Source of the DNA: Sulfurimonas sp.
GTDB taxonomy: Bacteria; Campylobacterota; Campylobacteria; Campylobacterales; Sulfurimonadaceae
Assembly: GCA_021732045.1 (NCBI GenBank)
Contig: JAKFWK010000002.1
Span: 372,001-436,000 of the forward strand
Length of the DNA: 64,000 nucleotides
Reading direction: 5' to 3'
Shown here piece by piece: positions 44,647 through 54,693 of this stretch (position 1 is its first letter; each line of letters begins with the position of its first letter). The position numbers and the translations under genes are program-made. The notes beneath the pieces were generated by a model. The model ran no database searches, was not told the origin of the DNA, and worked only from the letters and a program-made list of their open reading frames with translations.

Positions 44647-45959
44647 TAAAGAGTTCCTCTGATTTGGTAGGTTATATCTCCAGCACCAAAGCTGATAATG
44701 AGACCTTTGTCTATGGTTTTTAGTGTCTGGTGATTTTTTACAATCTCAACTCCACTACCGACTCTTTTTATACTATCCGCCATTATTGGATTATATTTTT
44801 GAAACTCATTTTTAAAGTCAATATCTCTAATAGCCTCGCCAGCAGCCCATACAGGAAGTATAATAAGTTCAGAAGCTCCCTCAAAACAGTTCACAAACTC
44901 TTTTAGATTATCAATAGTTCGAGAGTATTTATGAGGTTGCCAAATCGCAGTTATTTTGTCAAAACCTTTTAGCTTGGCATACTCTTTAACTGATTCAAAA
45001 GTAGCTTTTATCTCTGTTGGATGGTGACCATAGTCGTCTATTATAACGCTCTCTTTTTCTAATCCAACAATGTCAAATCTCTTTTTAATTCCCTTAAATT
45101 GAAGTAGATTTTTTCTAATATCCTCAATATCCATAGACTCTATAGCCGCTAAAATAGCCAAAGAAGCATCAAGCGCTATGTGCGTTCCAAATCCCCAAAC
45201 AACAAAGTTTCCTAACTCTTTAAGTGAAAATTTTGTGTGCGGCTCATCATCTATAAGGATAAATCCTATGTTTGTAATATCCTTGGTTGGATAGAGCCAG
45301 TTAGCTTCAATCTCACCAATAAGAGTGCTTAAAAAAACATCTTCTGCATTTAAAACACGGTGTCCAGCCGATTTTATAAAAGTTTTATAGGAGTCATAAA
45401 ATCTATCATAGTTATAGTCATAATACTCCATATGTTCTGGTTCTGCGTTAATTACTACTGCACAATATGGATTTGTATTTAAAAAACTTCCATCGCTCTC
45501 ATCAGCTTCAAAAATCATAATATCTGAATCTTTTTCATATCTTACATTTGAACCAAACGCTTTTGATTCTGCGCCAATGATTGTTGAGCCATTCATGATG
45601 GATGCTAAAATTGCAGTAGTTGTGCTTTTTCCATGCGCTCCAGCAACTGAGTAAACTTTGGAACCTTTTAATATTTGTGGCAAAGCTTCACGACGAGCCA
45701 CAACTTCAATACCTTTGGCTTTTGCCTCTATAACTTCTGGATTATCGGGGCGGATGATAGCGGAGTGAACCACTAAATCTTGATTTGTTATAGCCAAAGC
45801 ATTATGAGGAACAGTTACTTTTATGCCTGAGGCAATAAGCTTTTTAGTGATTGCAGAGTTTGAAATATCAGAACCACTTACCTCATGACCTCTGTACTGC
45901 ATAAATTGTGCTAATCCCGATATACCGATTCCGCCAATTCCAATAAAATGAATTTTCAT
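44646..45959 (-). CDS. murC: UDP-N-acetylmuramate-L-alanine ligase
   Basis: Adds L-Ala to UDP-MurNAc, ATP-dependent; 437 residues. N-terminal KIHFIGIGGIGISGLAQFM, VHSAIIRPDNPEV, ATP loop VAGAHGKSTTTAILASI, IFEADESDGSFL, VVINAEPEHMEYYD, DDYGHHPTEIKATF and IWQPHKYSRT. Complete and typical. It overlaps the upstream small-protein gene by 4 bases (ATGA) and the downstream membrane-protein gene by 1, so the dapC-like gene, the small protein, murC and the membrane protein are one operon for cell-wall precursor synthesis. Confidence 0.97.
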   Translation of the reverse strand: MKIHFIGIGGIGISGLAQFMQYRGHEVSGSDISNSAITKKLIASGIKVTVPHNALAITNQDLVVHSAIIRPDNPEVIEAKAKGIEVVARREALPQILKGSKVYSVAGAHGKSTTTAILASIMNGSTIIGAESKAFGSNVRYEKDSDIMIFEADESDGSFLNTNPYCAVVINAEPEHMEYYDYNYDRFYDSYKTFIKSAGHRVLNAEDVFLSTLIGEIEANWLYPTKDITNIGFILIDDEPHTKFSLKELGNFVVWGFGTHIALDASLAILAAIESMDIEDIRKNLLQFKGIKKRFDIVGLEKESVIIDDYGHHPTEIKATFESVKEYAKLKGFDKITAIWQPHKYSRTIDNLKEFVNCFEGASELIILPVWAAGEAIRDIDFKNEFQKYNPIMADSIKRVGSGVEIVKNHQTLKTIDKGLIISFGAGDITYQIRGTL

Positions 45960-46465
45960 CTCTCTCCCTCATCTACTTGCTCTTTATTGAGCAATTTTTG
46001 TGCCTCTTTTGTAAAACAACTTATATAAAAAGTTCCAGCTTTCTCAGTCTCATCAATATCTGCAATATTTGATAAAAAATCATCCAAAGATAGATTCTCA
46101 TTTGAAGCAATCCAGTGAAATTTTAGAGATGTTGAGAACTTTTTATCATTACTGAGTCCGCTGAGAACTTCAAAAAGAGCGCTTGCATCGCTGATTTTAC
46201 CAGCACTATAGTGTTCCATGGCATACTCATAAAGCGCTCTAAGCGTTGCAAAGTCCTGAACTTCACTCATATCCATCACTCTTTGAATTTCAAGAACATC
46301 AGTCAATCTCTCAAGCGCCAAATCAAGAATATTTGCATAAAAAGCCTGCAATATCTCTTCATCAAATGTATCTTGTGCTTTTTGTTCCAACACAAAAAGT
46401 GAGGCTATATCTGAGTTTTGTTGCGCCTTTAAAACCTCGGCTTTAAGTTTCTCTACTTTACTCAC
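45956..46465 (-). CDS. Helical protein of unknown function between dapC-like gene and murC
   Basis: 169 residues, soluble and almost entirely helical. The first 25 residues form a Lys/Glu-rich helix, followed by repeating helix pairs (ILDLALERLTDVLEIQRVMDM, ATLRALYEYAMEHYSAG, ISDASALFEVLSGLS) that resemble TPR-like packing. No catalytic motif. Overlaps both neighbours by 4 bases, so it is co-translated with them. Not recognised; a cell-wall or adaptor role is only suggested by position. Confidence 0.7.
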   Translation of the reverse strand: MSKVEKLKAEVLKAQQNSDIASLFVLEQKAQDTFDEEILQAFYANILDLALERLTDVLEIQRVMDMSEVQDFATLRALYEYAMEHYSAGKISDASALFEVLSGLSNDKKFSTSLKFHWIASNENLSLDDFLSNIADIDETEKAGTFYISCFTKEAQKLLNKEQVDEGER

Positions 46466-47598
46466 AACATCGCCTCTTTAACTCGCAGTAGTGCACTTCT
46501 GGTTTTATCTGCATCTTCAACCAAAGCGATTCTTATGTAATCTTTCCCAGGGTTTATTCCATTTGCATCAGCTCTTGCTAAAAACTCCCCTGGTAGAACT
46601 TTTACATTGTAATCATTATAGAGTTTTTTTGTAAATTCTATTGGATTTTCCACTCTTAGCCAGATATAAAAAGTTCCAGCTGGAATAGTTATCCCCAAAA
46701 TCTCTTTTGCAATCGCGAAGTTGTTTTTATATATCTCTCTTGAAGATGCAACATGAGCTTCATCGTTCCAAGCCGCAGTTGCAGCACTTTGAAGAGGAAG
46801 CGGAGATGCGCAGCCTACATAAGTTCTGTATTTCAGATACTCTCTTAGTATATTTTCATCTCCTGCAATATATCCAGAACGAAGCCCAGGAGCAGAGGAG
46901 CGTTTTGAGATCGAGTTTACAACTACAACATTCTTGAAGTCTACATTTCCAACAAACAGAGAAGCTTCTAAAAGTGATGGGATAGGCTCATTTGTATAAA
47001 TCTCGCTGTAACACTCATCATTTAGCAGAACAAAATCATGTTTTAGCGCCAAAGAAACCCACTCCCCAAGCTCTTCTACGGTTAGAGTTGAAGTTGTTGG
47101 ATTGTTTGGAGAGTTCAAAATAACCAAGTCACATTGTGTCAACTCCTCCTCATTTATCTGAGGTTTAAAATCATTTTGTGGCAGTAGATTTAGATGGATA
47201 ACTCTAGCTCTTGAAGCAATCGCAGCACCCTCGTAAATCTGATAAAATGGGTTTGGATAAGCCATAACCGGCTCTTTTTTGTCAAACAATAAAAACTGAG
47301 GAAAATTAAAAAGAACCTCTCTGGTTCCAAATGTAGGGATAATCTGCTCGTTTTTTAATTTTACAGAAAATCTCTTTAAGACAAAGTTTTTTTGAGCTTC
47401 TATAAGAGTATCTTCTCCGCTTGTTTTAGGGTATCTTCTAAGTAGATGCGAGTTTTCACAAAGCGCTTTTTGTATAAATAGTGGAGTTTCAAACTGAGGC
47501 TCGCCGATAGTAAGAGCAGATGGTTCATAATTTTTGTTTGGAGTTATATTTTTAAGTAAATCGTTTAATTTTTCAAATGGATATGGTTCAAAATTCAT
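46462..47598 (-). CDS. dapC: Class I/II aminotransferase, probable succinyldiaminopimelate transaminase
   Basis: PLP enzyme, about 378 residues from the ATG at 47596-47598 (MNFEPYPFEKL; AAGGGG ribosome site). An upstream in-frame start at 47649 lacks a ribosome site. Motifs: ALTIGEPQFETP, FGTREVLFN, LNSPNNPTTSTL, LLNDECYSEIY, and PLP Lys in VVNSISKRSSAPGLRSGY. The Campylobacterota branch of this family is usually assigned as DapC, and the position three genes before a membrane protein and just before murC fits lysine/peptidoglycan diaminopimelate synthesis. Other amino-donor specificities are possible. Confidence 0.75.
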   Translation of the reverse strand: MNFEPYPFEKLNDLLKNITPNKNYEPSALTIGEPQFETPLFIQKALCENSHLLRRYPKTSGEDTLIEAQKNFVLKRFSVKLKNEQIIPTFGTREVLFNFPQFLLFDKKEPVMAYPNPFYQIYEGAAIASRARVIHLNLLPQNDFKPQINEEELTQCDLVILNSPNNPTTSTLTVEELGEWVSLALKHDFVLLNDECYSEIYTNEPIPSLLEASLFVGNVDFKNVVVVNSISKRSSAPGLRSGYIAGDENILREYLKYRTYVGCASPLPLQSAATAAWNDEAHVASSREIYKNNFAIAKEILGITIPAGTFYIWLRVENPIEFTKKLYNDYNVKVLPGEFLARADANGINPGKDYIRIALVEDADKTRSALLRVKEAML

Positions 47599-47760
47599 AG
47601 TTAATAGCCCCTTTTTAGTGGGCGAAATTATATCTAAAATAATTATCAAATATAAAAATCATCCATAAAAAATAGTTAATTGTTCCTCTATGCTATTTTA
47701 TATTTTAGTTAAATTTGATATTATATAACATAGTTAAAAAGAACTTAGAGGGGGCTTATT

Positions 47761-48606
47761 GTGTCTTTAATTTTGCGTGCATCTATTTTGTCTTTGGTAT
47801 TTGGTTGCTCTTTACTTTTTGGATCTATTGGGAGGGTTTCATTACTTAAAGGAGAAGCTTCATTGGAGAGGTTTGGGTCAGCATTGAGTGTTAAAAATGG
47901 TATGGAACTTGAGGAAAAAGATAGTATAAAAACCTCGAAAGGTTCACAAATACAGCTTATCTTTACTGACAAAACAGTTATCACCCTAGGTAGCGAGAGT
48001 GACTTTAGAGTTGATGAGTATTTAAGCGATGGAAATAGACCTAAAGCAAAGTTTAAATTTAATCAAGGTACTTTTAAAGCTATAACAGGGCGAATTGGAA
48101 AGAGTGCTCCTGAGAGTTTTAAACTTGAGACCAAAACAGCTACCATCGGCATCAGAGGGACTACAATAGGTGGGATTGTTGGAGTGTTACCTACTCCTGA
48201 TACTATTTTTTGTTTTGGTGGACGGATTATAGTGGGATCTCTTTTAACTGGAGGCGTAGTAAATCTTCCTGCAGGAACAATAACTACAGTCCCTCTTAAT
48301 GCCCCTCCTGCATCTCCAAGAAAAATAACACCGCAAGATATAATACAATTTAATGAGGGCTTAGGAGTGCCAGGCTCACTAGGGACTTCAGGCTCACTAT
48401 CTGATGGCCTACAAAGTGGTAGCAACGAATTTCAATCTATGAATTTTGATGCAACCCTATCATCTCCACTGTCAACTTTTCAAGGAATACAAACATTTGA
48501 ACCAGCCGCTGCAACGACTGCGCAACAGATAAATTTGCAAAATGTACAAAATATCGACCTTCAACAATCTGTTAGTCCCAATTACGACCCCACTCATCAA
48601 CCATGA
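47761..48606 (+). CDS. FecR-domain secreted protein, possibly truncated by an in-frame TGA
   Basis: 281 residues from GTG (GAGGGGG upstream). Signal peptide about 1-22, then a FecR domain: GRVSLLKGEASLERFG, LEEKDSIKTSKGSQIQLIFTDKTVITLGSESDFRVDEY, FKFNQGTFKAITGRIGK and TATIGIRGTTIGG. A Pro/Gly/Ser-rich tail follows. Such proteins are periplasmic sensors or scaffolds and often occur with CHASE2 cyclases. After the TGA at 48604-48606 the same frame stays open for 30 codons and ends in TAA overlapping the next ATG (TAATG), which suggests a recent nonsense mutation or a longer ancestor. Confidence 0.82.
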   Translation: MSLILRASILSLVFGCSLLFGSIGRVSLLKGEASLERFGSALSVKNGMELEEKDSIKTSKGSQIQLIFTDKTVITLGSESDFRVDEYLSDGNRPKAKFKFNQGTFKAITGRIGKSAPESFKLETKTATIGIRGTTIGGIVGVLPTPDTIFCFGGRIIVGSLLTGGVVNLPAGTITTVPLNAPPASPRKITPQDIIQFNEGLGVPGSLGTSGSLSDGLQSGSNEFQSMNFDATLSSPLSTFQGIQTFEPAAATTAQQINLQNVQNIDLQQSVSPNYDPTHQP

Positions 48607-48698
48607 AAGATTTTTTTTACAGATAGTATAGGGATGGCATGGAACGAAACTTTTAGAAACTTAAACGAAATAGGTGCATTCAAAGGAGTAAAACAATA

Positions 48699-49994
48699 AT
48701 GAAATTTTCAAATATTACTATAGCGTTACTACTATCTATAAATCTTATCGCGGATGAGAGCAGCTACAAAGATGCAATGCAGAGTTACAATACAAAAGAG
48801 TTTGCTAAGGCTTATACTATGTTTGAGGAACTGAGCCTAAAATCACCTGAGAGCGCAGAGCTAAGCTTCTTTTTGGGTCGCTCTGCATTGGAGCTAAAGA
48901 GATACGATGATGCACTTGCAGCTTTTGATCGTGTACTTATGTTGAATCCATCCCACACAAGAACACATCTGGAACTAGCACGCCTTTACTCTGAGACAAA
49001 TCAGCTAGAGCTCTCTTTAGCAGAGCTAGATATAGTTCTAAAAGAGAACCTCCCTCAAAATATTCGTGATTTAGCTAATGCTTTTAAAGCAAAGATTAGT
49101 GAGCAGATGAAGCGCAACACATTTAGTGGTGTGTTTATCTTTGGTATTGGATATGACAGCAATGTGAACAATGATATTGGACGAGATAAATTTATTCTTC
49201 CGCTCTTTGGCAGTACCCCTGTTGGCAATGAAAAGGCAGACGACACAAACCTTTTTGCAACTCTCGTGTTAAACCACAATTACGATTTTGGAGATAGACA
49301 AGGGTGGTCGCTAGATAGTTCTTTAGTAGCGTATACCAAACTATATAATGAATACAACGAAAATGATATAAGTCTCTTCTCAATAAGCATGGCACCAACT
49401 TGGAGTGAATCTAATTACAGACTCTCATTTCCACTTACATACGACCGAGTATTTATAAATAACAATGGATATCTATACAACTTAAGCTCAGGCGTAAGAG
49501 CTACCTACATACTTAGCTCTATATCTATGCTTGAGGGTGGATACACCTATAAAAGAAGCTACTATGATGAGGATGAAACTCAAGATAGTAAAACCCATAC
49601 CATCAATGCTGCTTACAAAAGAGCATTTGGTGATGATCCAATTTTGTTCTCTTTAAATACACTTTACACGCAAACTTCAGAAGTAAATAGTGGCAGAACG
49701 GATGTTGAGAGTCATGGATGGGGAGTTGGAGCAGAGATAGCTAAAAATTTCAAAAATAGCATAAGGACGGCTTTGGGCTATGCAAAAAGAGAAACTAATT
49801 ATGACAAAGTTGATACGCTCTTTCTAACAAAAAGATCTGATAGCCGTGATGAATATCAGTTTAGCCTAGGCTATAGCGTAAGTAAAACTATCATGTTAAA
49901 TACAACCATCGGATATATAGAAAACAACTCTAATCACGAAACATTTAATTATGACAAAGTTACAGCAATAGCAAACGCGATAATAAGCTTTTAA
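48699..49994 (+). CDS. Outer-membrane beta-barrel protein with N-terminal TPRs
   Basis: 431 residues. Signal peptide about 1-18, three TPR motifs (about 20-140: SYNTKEFAKAYTMFEEL, LGRSALELKRYDDALAAFDRVLMLNP, LARLYSETNQLELSLAELD), then about 280 residues of alternating strands (FSGVFIFGIGYDSNVNND, LSVALSY-like patterns) ending in Phe as a BAM signal. It resembles DUF560/Slam-type or outer-membrane TPR porins. ATG with AAAGGAG upstream, 6 bases before the cyclase gene. In this operon it may pair with the FecR protein as an envelope sensor or conduit; that is inferred. Confidence 0.8.
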   Translation: MKFSNITIALLLSINLIADESSYKDAMQSYNTKEFAKAYTMFEELSLKSPESAELSFFLGRSALELKRYDDALAAFDRVLMLNPSHTRTHLELARLYSETNQLELSLAELDIVLKENLPQNIRDLANAFKAKISEQMKRNTFSGVFIFGIGYDSNVNNDIGRDKFILPLFGSTPVGNEKADDTNLFATLVLNHNYDFGDRQGWSLDSSLVAYTKLYNEYNENDISLFSISMAPTWSESNYRLSFPLTYDRVFINNNGYLYNLSSGVRATYILSSISMLEGGYTYKRSYYDEDETQDSKTHTINAAYKRAFGDDPILFSLNTLYTQTSEVNSGRTDVESHGWGVGAEIAKNFKNSIRTALGYAKRETNYDKVDTLFLTKRSDSRDEYQFSLGYSVSKTIMLNTTIGYIENNSNHETFNYDKVTAIANAIISF

Positions 49995-50000
49995 AATTTT

Positions 50001-52217
50001 ATGAAAAAATCTTTAGCTCAGCTATTTGTTGCTCTACTAATAGCTTTTGCGAGTACTTTAGTTTATCTGCACATGTCTGCACTTTATCTTCCGTTTGAAA
50101 ACAAGATAAAAGATTTGATGTTTAAAGTTAGAGGCGAAATTAAAGGCAATGAAAATATCATCATTATAGATATTGATGAGAGAAGTTTAAAAGAGCTTGG
50201 ACAGTGGCCTTGGAGTAGAGATGTAGTCTCTAAACTTCTGCAAAATTTAGCAGAGTATGAAGTTGGTATCGTTGGGCTTGATATAGTTTTTGCAGAGCCC
50301 GACAATAGCTCACCTAAAAAAGTTTTTCAAAAATTAGGACTTAAGAGTGATGGGATTGCGGATTATGATGCGCTTTTAGCAGAGACCATTAGCAATACAC
50401 CCACCATAGTCGGTTATATTTTTGCTCTATCAAACGATGGTATCAAGCCAGATGCACCTCCAAAATCAAACGCTATTATAATTGAGAGAGATCGCCCAAA
50501 ACACTCATCTTTAATAAAGCCTTATCGCACCATTTTAAATATTGAATCCATTCAAGAAGGTGCTTACTCAAGCGGTTACTTCAACACCATCCCAGACAAC
50601 GATGGAGTTGTCCGCTCTATACCACTAGTAATGGAGTACAATGGAATCCTTTATCCATCACTTAGCCTCGAGATGACGCGGATTATGCTTGATAAAAAGA
50701 AGATTGCAGTTGCATACGATGATAGAGGGGTTTCCCAGATAGAACTTGGTGAAACCATTATACCAACAGATTTTTTTGCTCGAATGCAGGTTAATTACAG
50801 GGGTAAACAGAGCAGTTATCGCTATATTTCCGCAGTTGATGTTTACAACAAAACAGAGGATGCTTCACACATAAAAGGCAAGATTGCACTTCTTGGAACC
50901 TCTGCTGCGGGTTTACTTGATCTTAGAAGTACACCATTTGATAGTGTATTTGCTGGAGTGGAAGTTCATGCAAACGCGATTGATAATATTATAAATGGTA
51001 ACTTTATCTCCAAACCTATCTGGGCTGTTGGCGTTGATATAGCATCTATAACTATTTTAGCACTACTGACTTTTGCTATTTTACTACTTCCATCCGCAAC
51101 ACTCAGTTTTATCTCTTTTGTTTTTTTAAACTCCATTATCGTGGGAACCCACTACTATCTTATGATGCACAAAGGTGTTATGCTTGATACATTTATACTG
51201 CTCTTGACTCTTAGTGTGCTTTTTGTGCTTGGTCAAGCCATCAACTACTTTTTGGAGATAAAGCAAAAAGAGATGATAAAGGGTAAATTTGCAAGCAAAG
51301 TAAGCCCTGCTGTTATGAACGACCTGCTCTTAGTGGAGGGGGATATATTTACAGCGAAGGAGAGAGAAATCTCTATCTTTTTCTCCGATGTTAGAGGTTT
51401 TACAAATATCTCTGAGGCAATGGGAGACCCAAAGAGTCTGATTCATCTTATGAACACTTACATGGACCCAATGACTGAAATCATTATAAAATCCCATGGA
51501 ACCGTAGATAAATTTATAGGTGATGCTATTATGGCGTACTGGAATGCACCAAATGAGGTTGAAAATCATGCGGATGTTGCAGTATGTGCGGCATTAAATC
51601 AACTTCATGCCTTAAAAGAGTTAAACGAACAGATAAGACTAAATCCAGAGTTTAAAAACGCAGTTCTTATGGCAGATGAAAAAGGAATTCCTATCATTGA
51701 TATTGGAATAGGAATAAACACTGGAATGGCTATTGTCGGAGAGATGGGTTCAAGCAGCAGAAGCGACTATACGGTTATGGGAGACCCCATAAATCTTGGT
51801 TCTCGTCTTGAATCACTCTGCAAATACTACTCTTCAAAACTCAATATCTCAAACTTTACAAAAGCGCAACTTAATGGAAACTATATCTTTCGCTTTTTGG
51901 ATTTAGTAACCGTAAAGGGCAAAAGTGAGCCTATAGAGATTTGGCAGATACACGACTACGACAAGCCTCTAGAAGGTACACTTTATGGTGTAACAAAAGA
52001 GGAGCTTGAGGAGGAACTAAAAATCTATCATCATGCCATTTCTCTCTATAAAGATACTAAATTTAATGAAGCCTTAGAGATCTTTAAAACAGTAGATGCA
52101 AAAGAGAACAAAACAAATAAGATGATTTATGGAATCTATATTGAGAGATGTCAGCACTACTTAGAGATACCACCACAAAATTTTAATGGTGTATTTGTAC
52201 ACACAAGCAAGGGGTAA
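50001..52217 (+). CDS. CHASE2-domain adenylate cyclase
   Basis: 738-residue inner-membrane class III cyclase. N-terminal helix (about 7-27), a periplasmic CHASE2 domain (about 30-335; [43 protein letters not shown]), three helices (about 340-415), then the catalytic domain (455-650). Metal Asp463 (FFSDVRGFT) and Asp508 ([11 protein letters not shown]), adenine-selecting Lys504, and [15 protein letters not shown] are all present, so cAMP is the expected product. A helical tail (about 665-738) may be TPR-like. Two bases separate it from the next gene, whose product carries a cAMP-phosphodiesterase-like domain. Confidence 0.92.
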   Translation: MKKSLAQLFVALLIAFASTLVYLHMSALYLPFENKIKDLMFKVRGEIKGNENIIIIDIDERSLKELGQWPWSRDVVSKLLQNLAEYEVGIVGLDIVFAEPDNSSPKKVFQKLGLKSDGIADYDALLAETISNTPTIVGYIFALSNDGIKPDAPPKSNAIIIERDRPKHSSLIKPYRTILNIESIQEGAYSSGYFNTIPDNDGVVRSIPLVMEYNGILYPSLSLEMTRIMLDKKKIAVAYDDRGVSQIELGETIIPTDFFARMQVNYRGKQSSYRYISAVDVYNKTEDASHIKGKIALLGTSAAGLLDLRSTPFDSVFAGVEVHANAIDNIINGNFISKPIWAVGVDIASITILALLTFAILLLPSATLSFISFVFLNSIIVGTHYYLMMHKGVMLDTFILLLTLSVLFVLGQAINYFLEIKQKEMIKGKFASKVSPAVMNDLLLVEGDIFTAKEREISIFFSDVRGFTNISEAMGDPKSLIHLMNTYMDPMTEIIIKSHGTVDKFIGDAIMAYWNAPNEVENHADVAVCAALNQLHALKELNEQIRLNPEFKNAVLMADEKGIPIIDIGIGINTGMAIVGEMGSSSRSDYTVMGDPINLGSRLESLCKYYSSKLNISNFTKAQLNGNYIFRFLDLVTVKGKSEPIEIWQIHDYDKPLEGTLYGVTKEELEEELKIYHHAISLYKDTKFNEALEIFKTVDAKENKTNKMIYGIYIERCQHYLEIPPQNFNGVFVHTSKG

Positions 52218-52219
52218 GA

Positions 52220-54604
52220 ATGGATACCATAAAGATACTAGGCTCCCATGGAGGCAGATCTAAAAACTCTTTTACAACATCAATCATGGTTACACAAAAC
52301 AGCGTAATAGATGCTGGAAATATTATGCAAGCCCTCGGCGAGAATGCAAAATATATAAATAAGATTTTCTTCTCTCATTCTCATCTAGACCACATAGTTG
52401 ATAGCGCTTTTTTGATAGACAATAGCTTTGCTTCAAGAGTTGAACCACTGCATCTGTGTGGACTTCCACAAACCATAAAAGCACTAAAAGAGCATATTTT
52501 CAACTATGAAGTTTGGCCAGATTTTAGTGAAATATACCTCATAAATAGCCAAGCTCCTGCCATAATTTATGTAGAACTTGAACTGAGCAAAAGGTATGAG
52601 ATAGAGGATGGGATTTTTCTAACTCCAATTGAAGCAAATCATACTGTTGAGTGTTGTGGCTATCTTATAGAGAGTAAAGATGGGGCTATTCTTTTTTCAG
52701 GTGACACCTTTAAAAACCCTAAGCTATGGGATTTAATAAATAACAATGACGCTATAAAAGCTCTTGTTATAGATATATCTTTTCCAAACAAACTTGCTAA
52801 AATCGCAGAACTTAGCAAGCATTTAACACCACAATTTTTAAGTCAAGAGTTGGAACTTTTAAAGCGCAAAGATATTGAGATTTATGTAAACCATCTTAAA
52901 CCTTTTTATGATAAAGAGATTATCACCGAACTTGATGAGATTGGGATTTCTAAAGATAGAGTTCTAAAAGATGGCGAAGAAATCTACTTTAAAAATGGCC
53001 TTATAAAAATAGCTTCTTTGCGCTACACAACTGAGCAAAAAATACAAAAACTAAATAAGATAGGCACCGCTCTCTCGGCTGAGACTAATATAGATACTCT
53101 TTTGGAGATTATAGTAACAGAGGCGAAGGCGCTAGCAAATGCTGATGCTGGAACGCTCTATATTTTAGAAGATAAGCATCTACATTTCAAAGTGGCGCAA
53201 ACGGACTCATTAAATATAAAAATGGGTGGAACAAGTGGCGTTATAACATGGCCACCACTTCCACTATATCTTGAAGATGGCTCGCCAAATAAAAAAATGG
53301 TCGCAGCAACTTGTGCCCTGGATGATATAGTTATAAATATTCCAGATGTCTATGAAGCCGTTGGATTTTCTTTTGATGGAACAAGAGAGTTTGATAAGGG
53401 AACAGGTTATCGCTCAAAATCTATGCTAGTTATTCCACTTAAAAATCATGAGTTTGAGATTATAGGAGTCTTGCAACTTCTAAATAAGCATGATAATAGT
53501 AATGAGATTATCGCTTTTGACAAAGAAGATGAAGATTTAACCCTATCCTTAGCATCGCAAGCTGCAATTGCTATCACAAACGCAACTCTCATCCAAGGGT
53601 TAGAGACACTACTTGAAGCATTCCTGCAAAGCATCATCTTCGCTATTGGTAAAAAATCCCCATATACAGCAGGACACATAGAGAGAATGGTAAAGCTAAC
53701 GGTTATGATAGCTGAAGCTATAAACAAAGATAATGGAGTATTTAGCACTAAAAACTTCAGCGCACAAGAGATGAAACAGATAAATTTTGCAGCACTGATG
53801 CACGATATAGGAAAACTCGCAACTCCAGAACAAGTAGTTGACAAATCTACAAAACTTGAAACTATTTTTGATCGTATCGAGGTTGTCAAAGGTCGCATAG
53901 AGCTCATAAAAAAAGCTCTTGAGATAGAACTTTTAAATAAAAAAATTATGCAAAATGACAAAAACTCACTTGAAGAACTAGCACATGTGTTTAAAGAAAA
54001 AGTGGATTTGCTGGATAGCTATTTTGAGGCGATACAAAGAAGCAACAAAGGTACGGAATTTATAACCAATGAGCAGATTGAACTTATACAAAATATAGCG
54101 AACCAAAATTGGGAGATAGATGGTAAAAGTTACTTTATCATAAATGAAAACGAAGCATATAACCTAAGCGTGCAAAAAGGAACGCTAACGACGCAAGAGC
54201 GAAATATTATAAACGAACACGCAAAAACAAGCCTTGATATTTTAAACAAATTACCATTCCCTAAAAAGTATAAACAGATTCCTCAAATCTCTGGAAATCA
54301 TCACGAGAAAATAAATGGAAAAGGCTACCCACAAGGACTAAGAGGTGATGAGATAAGTTTTGAAGCAAGAATTTTAGCGGTGGCTGATGTTTTTGAGGCG
54401 CTAACTGCGAGTGATCGCCCATATAAAAAAGGAAATCCACTCTCAAGTGCCATGAAAATTCTCTACTTTATGGCAAAAGATGATGACTTAGACAAAGAGA
54501 TAGTTAAGTTTTTCTACAACTCAGGAATATATCTTGAGTATGCAAAAAAACTGCTTCCACTAGAGAGTATAGATGAAGTTACTACTGACTTTAGTTCCCT
54601 TTAG
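52220..54604 (+). CDS. Class II cAMP-phosphodiesterase-like / GAF / HD-GYP fusion protein
   Basis: 794 soluble residues in three parts. (1) 1-265: metallo-beta-lactamase fold of the class II cyclic nucleotide phosphodiesterase kind: HSHLDH at 53-58, His141 (EANHT), Asp162 (FSGDT), DISFPN at 185-190, SKHLTP with His201, and VNHLKP with His225. (2) About 285-460: GAF domain ([36 protein letters not shown]). (3) About 465-780: HD-GYP with [11 protein letters not shown] at 528-529 ([14 protein letters not shown]), His667, [14 protein letters not shown] (694-707) and [23 protein letters not shown]. An unusual insert of about 110 residues separates the HD helix from His667. Predicted to hydrolyse both cAMP and c-di-GMP. 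Confidence 0.88.
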   Translation: MDTIKILGSHGGRSKNSFTTSIMVTQNSVIDAGNIMQALGENAKYINKIFFSHSHLDHIVDSAFLIDNSFASRVEPLHLCGLPQTIKALKEHIFNYEVWPDFSEIYLINSQAPAIIYVELELSKRYEIEDGIFLTPIEANHTVECCGYLIESKDGAILFSGDTFKNPKLWDLINNNDAIKALVIDISFPNKLAKIAELSKHLTPQFLSQELELLKRKDIEIYVNHLKPFYDKEIITELDEIGISKDRVLKDGEEIYFKNGLIKIASLRYTTEQKIQKLNKIGTALSAETNIDTLLEIIVTEAKALANADAGTLYILEDKHLHFKVAQTDSLNIKMGGTSGVITWPPLPLYLEDGSPNKKMVAATCALDDIVINIPDVYEAVGFSFDGTREFDKGTGYRSKSMLVIPLKNHEFEIIGVLQLLNKHDNSNEIIAFDKEDEDLTLSLASQAAIAITNATLIQGLETLLEAFLQSIIFAIGKKSPYTAGHIERMVKLTVMIAEAINKDNGVFSTKNFSAQEMKQINFAALMHDIGKLATPEQVVDKSTKLETIFDRIEVVKGRIELIKKALEIELLNKKIMQNDKNSLEELAHVFKEKVDLLDSYFEAIQRSNKGTEFITNEQIELIQNIANQNWEIDGKSYFIINENEAYNLSVQKGTLTTQERNIINEHAKTSLDILNKLPFPKKYKQIPQISGNHHEKINGKGYPQGLRGDEISFEARILAVADVFEALTASDRPYKKGNPLSSAMKILYFMAKDDDLDKEIVKFFYNSGIYLEYAKKLLPLESIDEVTTDFSSL

Positions 54605-54693
54605 TTTGCTCTTTTAAATCACAACACAACGGAAATAGATAGCTATAAAAAACCAAACTCTATATATTTCCAACTATCTTCAACTAGCTATTT

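Noticed and set aside
48604..48606. Selenocysteine at the in-frame TGA of the FecR-domain gene
   Set aside because: No stable hairpin of bacterial SECIS type directly follows (the next bases are an A/T run), and FecR proteins are not redox enzymes.
53446..53961. 171-codon open frame on the minus strand inside the HD-GYP fusion gene
   Set aside because: It lies wholly antisense to a gene with clear domains, its Ser/Ile/Cys-rich text looks like a reversed coding shadow, and it has no ribosome site or family motif.
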